Assembly (NCBI GenBank): GCA_963794745.1
Contig: CAWCEZ010000010.1
Span: 744,001-808,000, forward strand
Source of the DNA: Fen-671 sp963794745
GTDB lineage: Bacteria > Actinomycetota > Acidimicrobiia > Acidimicrobiales > Palsa-688
DNA length: 64,000 bases
Direction: 5' to 3'
Of this stretch, positions 7,699 through 16,231 are shown in pieces (position 1 is the first letter of the stretch; each line of letters opens with the position of its first letter). A model generated the notes under the pieces. It did no database searches, was not told the DNA's origin, and saw nothing but the letters and a program-made list of their open reading frames with translations. The position numbers and the translations under genes were made by a program.

Positions 7699-8478
7699 CT
7701 AAATAGGTGTCACGTAGGCTCCCGAGATGCCGCCGTCCACGAGGAACGTCGACGCTGTCACGAATGACGCATCGTCGCTCGCCAGGAACGCCACGGCTGC
7801 CGCGATCTCCTCAGGCTCGGCGAAGCGCCCGAGGGGGACGTGGACCAGGCGCCGCGCGGCCCGCTCGGGGTCCTTGGCAAAGAGCTCCTGCAAAAGGGGA
7901 GTGTTGACCGGGCCAGGGCAAAGTGCATTGACCCTGATACCCTCGCGGGCGAACTGAACTCCCAGCTCTCGCGACATGGCCAGTACGCCGCCTTTGGACG
8001 CTGTGTACGAGATCTGTGATGTGGCCGAGCCCAGCACCGCCACAAACGATGCGGTGTTGATTATGGAACCCTTACCTGCGCGCTGCATGTAGGGGATGAC
8101 AGCCTGGCAGCATAAGTAAACCGACGTAAGGTTTACCTCCTGCACGCGCCGCCAAGCATCGATCCCGGTAGTCAGTATCGAGTCGTCGTCGGGAGGGGAA
8201 ATACCGGCGTTGTTGAAGGCGATATCGATCCGGCCGTACGTGTCGTGGGCGGTCTTGTACAGTTGCTCGACTTCGCCAGCGTTGCTCACGTCGACCTGGA
8301 CGTACAGCCCGTCGACTTCGTCGGCGCTCGATTTGCCAGCTTGGGTGTCGACATCGGCCACCACTACCCGTGCGCCTTCGGACGCCAGCCGCCGGACGGT
8401 GGCCAACCCGATGCCGCCGGCACCACCGGTGACAATAGCCACCCTTTCCTCAAGCCGCCGGCTAATAGGTGCTTGCAT
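7699..8478 (-). CDS. SDR-family NAD(P)-dependent oxidoreductase
   Basis: The protein has 259 residues from the ATG at 8478, which has GGAGG about 10 bases upstream; the frame is open 35 codons further but those residues are not SDR-like. Rossmann motif TGGAGGIG, then ADVD (NAD preference likely from the Asp after strand 2), NNAG, the Ser/Tyr/Lys triad in NTASF and YTASKGG, and PGPVNTPLL are all present. The C-terminus FLASDDASFVTASTFLVDGG is typical of 3-oxoacyl-ACP-reductase-like enzymes. It begins 5 bases after the aldehyde dehydrogenase stop, so the two are co-translated. It probably oxidises or reduces an intermediate of the cluster; the exact substrate is unclear. Confidence 0.9.
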   Translation of the reverse strand: MQAPISRRLEERVAIVTGGAGGIGLATVRRLASEGARVVVADVDTQAGKSSADEVDGLYVQVDVSNAGEVEQLYKTAHDTYGRIDIAFNNAGISPPDDDSILTTGIDAWRRVQEVNLTSVYLCCQAVIPYMQRAGKGSIINTASFVAVLGSATSQISYTASKGGVLAMSRELGVQFAREGIRVNALCPGPVNTPLLQELFAKDPERAARRLVHVPLGRFAEPEEIAAAVAFLASDDASFVTASTFLVDGGISGAYVTPI

Positions 8479-8482
8479 TGCT

Positions 8483-9841
8483 CTATTCCTCCGTTGCGAT
8501 AAAGACGTTCTTGACCTCGCTGAACGAATCGGGTGCGTCTGGTCCGAGCTCGCGTCCGAGGCCTGATTGTTTGAAACCGCCAAAAGGTGTCCAGTAGCGC
8601 ACCGACGAATGCGAGTTCACCGACAGGTTGCCCGACTCGACAGCGCGTGCGACGCGCAGTGCCTTGCCGACATCGCGGGACCAAATCGAACCTGACAGCC
8701 CGTAGTCGGTGTCGTTGGCGATACGAACAGCGTCCGCCTCGTCATCGAACGGCACGACCGCCACGACAGGCCCGAAGATTTCCTCTCGAAAGGCGCGCGC
8801 CGTCAAGTCGATCGGGGCCAGCACGGTTGGGGGGTACCAATAGCCGGGGCCATCAGGGCAGCTGCCGCGGAATGCCACCCCGCTGTCGTCGGGGACATAC
8901 GCCGACACGCGTTCTTTTTGCTGAGCGGTTATGAGGGGCCCCATTTCGCTTGTTCCCAGGGAGGGATCTTCAACCCGCACCGCCTTGACGGCGTGCTCCA
9001 GCAGCTCAAGGAAGCGGTCGAACACGCCGCGTTCGACGAGGATGCGCGAGCGGGCGCAGCAGTCCTGGCCGGCGTTGTCGAAGGCGCTCATCGGTGCGCT
9101 GGCGGCCGCTCGCTCGATGTCGGAGTCTGCAAAGACGATGTTGGCGCTCTTCCCACCGAGCTCCAAGGTGACCCGCTTGACTTGTCCCGCGCACCCGGCC
9201 ATTACGCGCTTGCCTACTTCGGTAGACCCCGTAAAGGTCACCTTTCGGACATCGGGATGAGTAACGAACCTCTGTCCGACGACGGCTCCCTCGCCTGGCA
9301 GGACGCTGAAGACATGCTCCGGCAGGCCGGCCTCGAGAGCCAGCTCTGCAAGCCGCAGCGCGGTTAGGGGAGTCAGTTCCGCCGGTTTCAGCACCACGGT
9401 GTTGCCAGCGGCAAGAGCCGGGCCAAAACCCCAGCCGGCGATCGGCATCGGGAAGTTCCAGGGCACGATCACGCCCACGACCCCGAGAGGCTCCTTGAAA
9501 GTGATGTCTACGCCGCCCGGGACCGGGATCTGGCGCCCGAAGAGCCGCTCGGGGGCGGCCGAGTAGTAGTTCAGGACATCTCGGACGTTGCCCGCCTCCC
9601 ATCTTGCGTTGCCGATGGTGTGGCCCGAGTTGCGCACCTCGAGCTGGGCGAGCTCCTCTCGATGGCGGTCGACTGCCTCTGCGAAGCTGCGCAGCATCCT
9701 CGCTCGGTCAGCGGGGCCTACACGACGCCAGGAGCCGAAGGCGGCCCGGGAGTCGCGGATCGCGGCGTCCACCTCCTCCAGGGAGGTCTGGGGGACATCC
9801 GCCACGGCTTGTTCGGTGGCCGGGTTGATAATCGCGGTCAT
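8483..9841 (-). CDS. Aldehyde dehydrogenase (gamma-glutamyl-aminobutyraldehyde type likely)
   Basis: The protein has 452 residues. Its ATG overlaps the stop of the upstream hydrolase (ATGA at 9838-9841). NAD-binding PWNFP and the FTGSTEVGK loop, the general base Glu in ELGGKSANIVF, the catalytic Cys in GQDCCARS, and EEIFGPVV near the end are present. It is slightly shorter than the usual 480-500 because it lacks an N-terminal arm. Position between a PuuD-like hydrolase and a glutamine-synthetase-like ligase suggests it oxidises gamma-glutamyl-aminobutyraldehyde or a similar amine-derived aldehyde (PuuC role). That assignment rests on context. Confidence 0.9.
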   Translation of the reverse strand: MTAIINPATEQAVADVPQTSLEEVDAAIRDSRAAFGSWRRVGPADRARMLRSFAEAVDRHREELAQLEVRNSGHTIGNARWEAGNVRDVLNYYSAAPERLFGRQIPVPGGVDITFKEPLGVVGVIVPWNFPMPIAGWGFGPALAAGNTVVLKPAELTPLTALRLAELALEAGLPEHVFSVLPGEGAVVGQRFVTHPDVRKVTFTGSTEVGKRVMAGCAGQVKRVTLELGGKSANIVFADSDIERAAASAPMSAFDNAGQDCCARSRILVERGVFDRFLELLEHAVKAVRVEDPSLGTSEMGPLITAQQKERVSAYVPDDSGVAFRGSCPDGPGYWYPPTVLAPIDLTARAFREEIFGPVVAVVPFDDEADAVRIANDTDYGLSGSIWSRDVGKALRVARAVESGNLSVNSHSSVRYWTPFGGFKQSGLGRELGPDAPDSFSEVKNVFIATEE

Positions 9842-10650
9842 GAGCGGGCCGACTCGGGAAGCGGAGGCATCGGCTCGACGGCGCGGGTGCTCCGGTACCG
9901 TGATGCAGCCTCTACGAGGGCTACGAACAGTCGGTCGTCACCCTGGTTGTCCTCAGGGTGCCATTGGACGCCGATCGCGAAATCGTGGTCCTCTAATTCG
10001 ACCGCTTCTATGGTGCCGTCGCCGGCAAAGCCGACAGCTTTTACACCGCGACCGAGCCGGTCGATCGCCTGGTGGTGATGGCAGCTACCCTCGGTCCCAG
10101 CGCCGAGCAGCGAGGCGACGGTGCTGCCGGCGCTTAGGGCGATCCGGTTGAGCGTCATTTGCCCCGGCATCGCGCGGTGGGCATCGCTGTCAAGCACGTC
10201 AGGCAGGTGCTGGTGGAGCGTCCCGTCCAAGCTGACATTGAGGACCTGGAGACCGCGACAGATGGCCAGCAGAGGCAAGTGCCGCTCGAGAGCGCCCCGG
10301 CAGAGCGCCACCTCCCAAACGTCGCGCTCCTCGCGTGGGGTGTCGGTCGCATCGTGGGGGAGCGCGCCGTAAAGACGCGGGTCGACATCCGGCCCACCTG
10401 TAACGATGAGCCCGTCGAGGGCGGCCAGCACAGCCGCCGACCGCATAACTGTTGGCCCTGCTCCCGCTGGGTCTCCGGGTGCCGGCGGGAGCAGGACGGC
10501 GCAGCCTCCTGCCCGGCTGACCGAACGCACGTAGGTGTAAGGCAGGATGGCCGCAACTTCGTCCCAAGCGCCATAACGCGCCCGGTCGACATAGGTGGAG
10601 AGACCTATCAGGGGCGGCCTCGTCGCCCCCCCGTCAGAGGCGTTCGAAGC
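9838..10650 (-). CDS. Class-I glutamine amidotransferase-like hydrolase (PuuD-like, peptidase C26)
   Basis: The protein has about 270 residues from a GTG at 10650 (overlapping the ligase stop by 17 bases); the frame is open to 10713 and the start is uncertain. The body begins PPLIGLSTYVDRARYG. The nucleophile Cys lies in LAICRGLQVLNV, with VTGGPDVDPRLYG before it and the His/Glu pair in QWHPED. This is the pattern of gamma-glutamyl-gamma-aminobutyrate hydrolases rather than of synthetase amidotransferase domains. It would release the glutamate added by the ligase. It is coupled to both neighbours. Confidence 0.88.
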   Translation of the reverse strand, partial: ASNASDGGATRPPLIGLSTYVDRARYGAWDEVAAILPYTYVRSVSRAGGCAVLLPPAPGDPAGAGPTVMRSAAVLAALDGLIVTGGPDVDPRLYGALPHDATDTPREERDVWEVALCRGALERHLPLLAICRGLQVLNVSLDGTLHQHLPDVLDSDAHRAMPGQMTLNRIALSAGSTVASLLGAGTEGSCHHHQAIDRLGRGVKAVGFAGDGTIEAVELEDHDFAIGVQWHPEDNQGDDRLFVALVEAASRYRSTRAVEPMPPLPESARS

Positions 10651-11984
10651 CACGAACGCGTTCCCAATCGGTAACTGCACTGTTGTAAGCGTCGAGCTCA
10701 ACGCGCGCCGCATTGAGGTAATGGTCGATCACCGGTCGACCAAACGCCTGGAGCGCCACTTTGCTTTCACCGAGCAAACGGGCCGCTTCTGCGAGGGAGC
10801 TCGGGACTCGCCCACTTGGCGACTCGTAGGCGTTGCCGGTGAGCTCGGCGGGCATTGGTAGCTCCGCGTCGATACCGTGCAGGCCGGCAGCGATGAGCGC
10901 GGCGACCGCCAGGTAGGGGTTGACGTCGCCACCCGGGATCCGGCTTTCGGCACGGAGGGAAGGCCCATGCCCGACGACCCGCAGGGCGCACGTGCGGTTG
11001 TCCCTACCCCAGGCCAAAGCTGTCGGGGCGAAACTGCCTGCGACGTAGCGTTTGTAGCTGTTGATATTAGGTGCGAAGAAATAGGTCATTTCGGCCGCAC
11101 ACGCAAGCTGGCCTGCGATGAAGTGCTCCATCAGCGCGCGAAAAGCCGTGGCCTTGGTCCCCGGCCATCACCAGGTCCCCTCCGGTAGAGCGGAAGCTGA
11201 GGTGAATGTGACAGGAATTGCCCTCACGAGCGTCCCATTTCGGCATGAACGTCAGGCTCATACCCTCTTGGTGTGCTATTTCTTTGGCACCCGTCTTGTA
11301 GACGCTGTGGTTGTCGCAGGTCGCCAGGGCGTCGGTAAACCTGAAGGCGATCTCGTGCTGGCCAAGGTTGCACTCACCCTTTGCCGACTCGACGTACAAA
11401 CCTGCCCCGGTCATCTCATTGCGGATACGGCGCAAGAGGTGCTCGACCCGGCTGGTGCCGACGAGCGAGTAGTCGACGTTGTACTGGTTGGCTGGCGTGA
11501 GGTTGTCATACCCACGCCGCCACGCCTCTTCGTACGAGTCCTGGAAGACGATGAACTCGAGCTCGGTCCCGACGTAGGGGACCAGGCCCCGCTCGGCCAA
11601 GCGTGCGACCTGCCGCTTCAGGATCTGGCGAGGAGAGGGTTCTACCGCGGCGCCGTCCTCCCACTCGAGGTCACACAACACCATCGCCGTACCCGCGTTC
11701 CATGGCACGAGGCGCAGCGTCGACATGTCGGGCCGCATCACGAAGTCGCCGTAGCCTCGTTCCCACGACGACATCGAATACCCCTCGACGGTGTTCATTT
11801 CGACGTCCACAGCCAGTAGGTAATTGCAAGCCTCGGCGGCGTTCGGCACGACCTCCTCGAGGAAGTAGCGAGCCGAACACCGCTTACCCTGCAGCCGTCC
11901 CTGCATGTCTGTTATGGCGACGACTACCGTGTCGATGTCCCCCTCGTCCACGAGGGCCCTGAGATGGTCGAGGCTCAGCGGCAC
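10634..11984 (-). CDS. Glutamine-synthetase-like ligase (gamma-glutamylamine synthetase likely), one frameshift
   Basis: The gene starts at a GTG at 11984 with GGGAGG upstream and should give about 449 residues. The N-terminal part runs through beta-grasp and the catalytic GTELEFIVF, NYNVDYS-like and GQHEIAFRF motifs to NSCHIHLSF. The C-terminal part resumes in another frame at MEHFIAGQLACAAEMTYFF with FAPNINSYKRY and the ESRIPGGDVNPYLAVAA catalytic loop. The shift is one extra base in the A4 run at 11141-11144 (plus strand), so the protein would read GHGFRALMEHFIAG. Glutamine-synthetase-like enzymes in such clusters glutamylate putrescine or other amines (PuuA role). Probably a sequencing indel. 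Confidence 0.85.
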
Positions 11985-12113
11985 AACAAATAACCTCCCG
12001 AAAATACTTGGACTACGCCGGTGACGGTAAGGGCACAGCTAAAAGTGCCGTGACTTATCGTCGAAAACACTACGTCGGGTAGCCTAAACGATTTTCAAGG
12101 ACTCTTCCTGAGC

Positions 12114-13700
12114 TCATTTTGCGGGCATCAACGCCGGGTCGTCGGACGTGCCTACGTCGGGCTCGTCGAGGGTCCGGACCGGGCCTTTGAACGTATGCTT
12201 GGCGCCGGCCTCCCACGCGATCCAGACCCCCAGCGCCAAGGCGATGGTTACGACCGGCGCGTAGTTGAAGTCGCTCCAGCTGAAGCCTTTGTCCCATGGG
12301 ACGGCCCCCGGAGAGCCCGGTAGACAGAAGATGATCACGCAGAGAATGACCCAGACGATTGCGATGGCGTTGATCCATCGATAGTGCTTACCCAGGGTCC
12401 ACACACCTGGTTGGAAGTTGTCGCCCATCCGCCAGCGAAGGAAGACGGGCAGGATGTAGGCGATGTACAGCCCGATCGTAGTGATCGACGTGACAGCAAA
12501 GAACGCCACCGGGAGGCCGGCGCTGTTGCCGAACAGAGCCGGGACCGTGATCAACAGTGCGAGAGCTACGACCAACAGTACCGACCAGGTCGGCGTCCTC
12601 TGCTTGTTTAGGCGGCGCCAAAGACTGTGGCCCGGTACGGCTCCGTCGCGGGAGAACGCGAACACCATGCGCGAGGCGGCCGCAACGCAGCCCATCCCGC
12701 AAAAAAGCTGGCCGACTGTTGAGATGTCGAGGACGAGTTTCGCCAGGCCGGTGCTGAGCGCTGATTCGATTACCGGGACAGCGCCGCCACCGCCTTTGGT
12801 GATGGCGGTGACATGTGTAGCCGCGAAGGTGATTGCGAGCAGCAGGACCCAGCCGCCGACCGCCGAGTACGCAATGGATTTCCATAGTCCTCGCGGGGCC
12901 GAGCGTTCGGCGTCGTGAGTCTCCTCCGACAGGTGGGCCGAGGCGTCGTAGCCAGTGAAGGTGTACATGGTCAGCAGGAACCCAAGCGGCAGGACAAAGA
13001 ACCAGTAGATGTGCTGCGAGAAGCCAGTGTTGTTGAAGTGGTGCCCGAATACCCAAGAGAAGCTTTGGTGCGACGACGGCCCGAAAATCAGGACGCCCAC
13101 GATCACGATCACCCCGCCGAGCATCCACCATGCCGAAATCCGGTTCAGCAGCGCGACCAGGTGCGAGGAGAAGATGTTTATCAGGCTGTGGGCGGCAAGA
13201 ATGAGGAAGAAGAGCACGAAGGTGTTGTGCAGGATCGTCGAGCTGCTCGCCGTGGCGAAGTTGAGGATGAAGTGGAGGTTGTAAAGAGCGAGCACAGAGT
13301 TCAGGAACGAGGCCGCTCCGTAATCAACAGCGGCGGTGATGGCGACGAGGCCGAGCAGGTTGAACCAACCCGTGAACCACGCCCAGCGGACGCCGCCGAG
13401 GCTGTACGCCCAATAGTAGATGCCGCCGGCTGTCGGGTACTTGGAGGCGAGCTCGGCCATCGAGAGCCCGACCAGCAGGACGAGGATGCTGATCAGGGGC
13501 CAGCCAATCGATATCGCGATCGGGCCGCCGTCGTTCCACGCCTGTCCGTACGTGGTGAAACAGCCGCTGAGTATGCAGATTATCGTCAGGGAAATCGCGA
13601 AGTTTGAGAACCCGCTCCAACCGCGGTGGAGCTCCTGCTTATAACCGAGGGCGGCAAGCCGTTCCTCGTCTGTCGAAAGTGTGCCAGCACGGTCGCTCAT
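12114..13700 (-). CDS. APC-superfamily amino acid/amine permease
   Basis: The protein has 528 residues, with GGAGGAA upstream of the ATG. It is an integral membrane protein with about 12 hydrophobic segments. The N-terminus LAALGYKQELHRGWSGFSNFAISLTI and the GYDASAHLSEETHDAERSAPRG loop are typical of the GABA permease/BAT1-like amino acid transporter branch of the APC superfamily. It is the first gene of the cluster read on the minus strand, about 130 bases upstream of the ligase gene. It most likely imports the amine or amino acid that the ligase, dehydrogenase and hydrolase process. Confidence 0.9.
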   Translation of the reverse strand: MSDRAGTLSTDEERLAALGYKQELHRGWSGFSNFAISLTIICILSGCFTTYGQAWNDGGPIAISIGWPLISILVLLVGLSMAELASKYPTAGGIYYWAYSLGGVRWAWFTGWFNLLGLVAITAAVDYGAASFLNSVLALYNLHFILNFATASSSTILHNTFVLFFLILAAHSLINIFSSHLVALLNRISAWWMLGGVIVIVGVLIFGPSSHQSFSWVFGHHFNNTGFSQHIYWFFVLPLGFLLTMYTFTGYDASAHLSEETHDAERSAPRGLWKSIAYSAVGGWVLLLAITFAATHVTAITKGGGGAVPVIESALSTGLAKLVLDISTVGQLFCGMGCVAAASRMVFAFSRDGAVPGHSLWRRLNKQRTPTWSVLLVVALALLITVPALFGNSAGLPVAFFAVTSITTIGLYIAYILPVFLRWRMGDNFQPGVWTLGKHYRWINAIAIVWVILCVIIFCLPGSPGAVPWDKGFSWSDFNYAPVVTIALALGVWIAWEAGAKHTFKGPVRTLDEPDVGTSDDPALMPAK

Positions 13701-14057
13701 CCGTTCCTCCCCGTGTTCAGGTCCCTCGGGATGTTTTGCGATGAGAAGGCACGCCCCAACGTGGCAGGGTCGACGTGGCGGCGCGCCAAAACGGGGCCGC
13801 GGAAGTATCTTCCGTCACTGAGCCTCCCATTTTCTCAATGGACTATGGATGGTCCATTGACGGACCCATTTTGTGCCAAGCGTAGGGCCGTGTCAATAGG
13901 GTAGCGACAACGGTTTGGTGCCCCTGTCTGTCCCTCAGTCACACCCCGATCGGATGCCAGAGCCCCCTCTAGTGAGTGCCGGGTGAGCCGCAGACATGTG
14001 GTTAAGTCGCAAAGGCCGGCTGACGATAGACAAAAGGCCAGACTGCAGGGAGGTGTA
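13701..14057. other. Intergenic region between divergent permease and membrane-protein genes
   Basis: This divergent spacer of 357 bases carries no gene that I can support. It contains the 26-bp palindrome at 13835-13860, lower GC content around it (runs such as cccattttctcaatgg), and the ribosome site of the plus-strand gene at its right end. The permease promoter should lie here. Confidence 0.5.
13835..13860. promoter_or_regulatory. Perfect inverted repeat, candidate GntR operator
   Basis: Nine-base arms TCAATGGAC (13835-13843) and GTCCATTGA (13852-13860) are separated by 8 bases. The inner ATGGTCCAT part resembles FadR-subfamily operators, which are short palindromes with a central T-G-G-T/A-C-C-A. 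The site is 135 bases upstream of the permease ATG, in the only long intergenic space of the catabolic cluster, whose regulator is GntR/FadR-type. Which protein binds it is inference. Confidence 0.5.
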
Positions 14058-14477
14058 ATGCCAAACAGCGAGTTCACCGCATTTACGGGGATCATCCTGA
14101 TCGTCTATGCGTTCTTCTTGCTCCTCGCGATCATGGCTTGGGTGAAGATAATCTCCAAAGCCGGCTATTCCGGGTGGTGGGTCCTCATTGGGTTTGTACC
14201 CCTCGTGGGTGCGGTCATGTTCTTGGTCTTTGCGTTCTCGAAGTGGCCCGTCCAGCAACGGCTCGAAGCGGCAACGATGGGCGGTCGCCAACCGACCGGG
14301 CCGGACGGTCAGTACGGGGGGTACAGGGGCGGTGGTTGGTCTCCCCCGGGTGGCCAGCAGGGGCCACTGGGACCGATGGGCGGTCCGCAAGGACCGTCAG
14401 CTCCCCAAGGTTGGTCACCTCAACTGCCTCAGCAGGGCCAGCAGCCGCCCGGTGCCTACATCCCCCCTTGGAACTAG
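14058..14477 (+). CDS. Small two-TM membrane protein with Gly/Pro/Gln-rich tail
   Basis: The protein has 139 residues from the ATG at 14058, which has GGGAGGT upstream; codons upstream of it are not protein-like. Two hydrophobic segments (about 9-31 and 42-60) surround YSGWWVLIGFVPLVGAV, a sequence common in small actinobacterial inner-membrane proteins. The remaining 70 residues are a low-complexity tail rich in Gly, Pro and Gln, ending PPGAYIPPWN. The function is unknown. The tail resembles that of the DUF4190-like protein at 16845-17426, suggesting a shared style rather than shared origin. Confidence 0.75.
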   Translation: MPNSEFTAFTGIILIVYAFFLLLAIMAWVKIISKAGYSGWWVLIGFVPLVGAVMFLVFAFSKWPVQQRLEAATMGGRQPTGPDGQYGGYRGGGWSPPGGQQGPLGPMGGPQGPSAPQGWSPQLPQQGQQPPGAYIPPWN

Positions 14478-14573
14478 CCGTCGCCGGGGATAGCCACGAC
14501 GTCGGCTCCACTCCTCTCACGCACCTAGCGCCTGGCAGGAGCCGATTGCATTGCGGGGAGGCCACGCGTGGTG

Positions 14574-14616
14574 CCGTACCTCCCTCATCGTTCTTCTAGG
14601 CGTGAGGGAGGTACGG
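14574..14616. terminator. Strong 14-bp inverted repeat between tRNA-Tyr and membrane gene
   Basis: Perfect arms CCGTACCTCCCTCA (14574-14587) and TGAGGGAGGTACGG (14603-14616) enclose a 15-base loop; GTGG/CCAC just outside extends the pairing after a small bulge. It lies 33 bases beyond the 3' end of the minus-strand tRNA-Tyr and downstream of the plus-strand membrane gene. It could stop transcription from both sides, although no T run follows on either strand. Confidence 0.45.
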
Positions 14617-14648
14617 TCCACGTGGGTTGCCGCCCCCGCCAGGGCGAG

Positions 14649-14731
14649 TGGGCCGGGAGGGATTCGAACCCCCGTAGGCGTCAGCCGGCAGATTTACAGT
14701 CTGCTCCCATTGTCCGCTCGGGCACCGACCC
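14649..14731 (-). tRNA. tRNA-Tyr (GTA)
   Basis: This is an 83-base class II tRNA. Acceptor GGGTCGG pairs with CCGGCCC (one G-U) followed by discriminator A. The anticodon stem GCAGA/TCTGC holds the loop CTGTAAA, anticodon GTA. A long variable arm (CCGGCTGACGCCTACGG region) and T arm GGGGGTTCGAATCCCTC are present, as expected for bacterial tRNA-Tyr. No CCA is encoded. Confidence 0.95.
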
Positions 14732-14778
14732 TCGAGGGCGGTGAGGCCCTCAGGGAATGTAAGGCTAGCGTGTTGGGC

Positions 14779-15267
14779 ATGCCTACGTTTGATGTCGTCT
14801 CGCAGGTGGACATGCAAGAGGCTCGCAACGCAGTGGACCAGGCGGCGCGCGAGCTCGAGACTCGCTTCGACTTCAAGGGGACGGGCTCGAGCATCGAGCT
14901 GTCCGGCCAGGAGCTCACGTTGCGATCTTCCACCGAGGACCGCTTGAAGGCTGTGCTCCAAGTACTCGAGGAGAAGCTGGTCCGCAGGAAGATCTCCCTG
15001 AAGGCGCTTGACTTCGGGAAGGTCGAGGAAGCCGCCAAGAGCACGGTGCGCCAGGTTGTGACGCTGAAGTCGGGGATCACCGCGGACCAGGCGCGTGCGA
15101 TCAACAGGTTCATCAAGGAGCACGCTCCCAAAGCGGTGTCGTCGTCGGCCCAGGGCGAGCAGGTACGTGTCACCGCCAAGAAGCGTGACGACCTGCAAGC
15201 CGCGATAGCGGCCTTGAAGGAGGAGGACTTCGGTATCCCCCTCCAGTTCGAGAACTTCAGGGACTAG
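14779..15267 (+). CDS. yajQ: YajQ-family protein (UPF0234), nucleotide/c-di-GMP binding
   Basis: The protein has 162 residues from the ATG at 14779; upstream codons in frame run through tRNA-Tyr and are not coding. The start MPTFDVVSQVDMQEARNAVDQA, then TRFDFKGTGSSIEL and TVRQVVTLKSGI, up to FGIPLQFENFRD, is the complete YajQ family signature with two ferredoxin-like domains. Family members bind nucleic acid or nucleotides; the Xanthomonas homologue binds cyclic di-GMP. It is divergent from the upstream tRNA and convergent with htpX. Cytoplasmic. Confidence 0.95.
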   Translation: MPTFDVVSQVDMQEARNAVDQAARELETRFDFKGTGSSIELSGQELTLRSSTEDRLKAVLQVLEEKLVRRKISLKALDFGKVEEAAKSTVRQVVTLKSGITADQARAINRFIKEHAPKAVSSSAQGEQVRVTAKKRDDLQAAIAALKEEDFGIPLQFENFRD

Positions 15268-15301
15268 AGCCTTAGAGGCGGTGCAGCCTTAGAGGCGGTG
15301 C
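15268..15301. repeat. 17-bp perfect tandem duplication at the htpX stop
   Basis: AGCCTTAGAGGCGGTGC occurs twice in a row (15268-15284, 15285-15301). The second unit contains the last codons and TAA stop of htpX (minus strand), and the first repeats them just beyond, so two TAA stops occur in tandem. This looks like a replication-slippage duplication without effect on either protein. Confidence 0.8.
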
Positions 15302-16164
15302 GCCCACTGCTGCGAACGCAGCCGGGCGATCCGCTCGTCCGTCGGCGGGTGGTCGCTGAACCAATTTCCGAAGGCCACGCGTCGGCCTGCGAGCGGGTTC
15401 ACGATGAACAGGGCAGCCATCTCTCGGGGCACCTGCATCGGTACCCGCTGCGACGAGTAATCGAGTTTGGACAAGGCCGAGGCAAGCGGCTCGCCGTCTC
15501 CGATCAGGCGGGCACCGTCCCGGTCAGCTTCGTACTCGCGGCTCCTCGACAGCGCCAACTGCAGCAACGTGGCCGCAAGAGGCGCCAGGATGACCATTGC
15601 TAAAAGGCCAAGGATGTTGTCGTCAGAGCTGCGTCCTCGACCGCCGCCCAGACCTCCGAAGAACAACCCGCTCCAGGCCAACATGCGGGCAAGGAACGTG
15701 ATGCCCATCGCAATGGACGCAGCTACGGAAGCTGTCAGGATGTCACGGTTGCGGACGTGGCTGATCTCATGCGCTAGGACTCCCCGTAACTCGGACCACG
15801 TGCAAATTTGGAGGATGCCCTGGGTGACTGCAACGGCGGCGTGCTTTGGGTTGCGCCCTGTAGCGAAGGCGTTCGGTTGTGCCGATGGCGAGACGTAAAG
15901 GCGCGGCATCGGCAGGTGGGCGCGGGTGGTCAGGTCCCGCACGATCTCGTAGTACTGGGGCATCTGGGCTTCTGAGACTGGCACCGCTCGCGCGGCTTTT
16001 ATGGCAACCGTGTCGGAGAACCAGTACGACCCTCCTACGAACACGAGCCCGACCACCAGGCCGACTATGAGCCATCCAGTACCGAAGAATGCCCCTATGC
16101 CCATGCAAATCGCTCCGAGGAGCGCCAGCATTACGGCGGTTTTGACGTTGTTGATCATGTTCAC
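15289..16164 (-). CDS. htpX: HtpX membrane zinc metalloprotease
   Basis: The protein has 291 residues, with AAGAGGT upstream of the ATG. Two N-terminal TM segments (about 8-24 and 28-46), the catalytic HEISH zinc site after RGVLAH, two further hydrophobic segments, and the third zinc ligand in SREYEADRDGA make a complete M48B protease. Family role: inner-membrane quality control, degrading damaged membrane proteins with the active site in the cytoplasm. The C-terminal SDHPPTDERIARLRS is also typical. It is transcribed alone; its promoter should be in 16165-16231. Confidence 0.95.
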   Translation of the reverse strand: MNMINNVKTAVMLALLGAICMGIGAFFGTGWLIVGLVVGLVFVGGSYWFSDTVAIKAARAVPVSEAQMPQYYEIVRDLTTRAHLPMPRLYVSPSAQPNAFATGRNPKHAAVAVTQGILQICTWSELRGVLAHEISHVRNRDILTASVAASIAMGITFLARMLAWSGLFFGGLGGGRGRSSDDNILGLLAMVILAPLAATLLQLALSRSREYEADRDGARLIGDGEPLASALSKLDYSSQRVPMQVPREMAALFIVNPLAGRRVAFGNWFSDHPPTDERIARLRSQQWAHRL

Positions 16165-16231
16165 CTCTTAGTAACAGAGTACCTGTCACGTCTGAGAAAA
16201 CGCTAAGGGTGTGCGCGCCGCGGCGCCTCCG

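Noticed and set aside
12032..12049. Regulatory hairpin between permease and ligase genes
   Set aside because: The stem is only 5 bp (GGCAC/GTGCC) with an 8-base loop and no supporting context.
14551..14778. Long N-terminal extension of YajQ
   Set aside because: The extension runs antisense through tRNA-Tyr; family proteins begin at MPTFDVVSQVDM.
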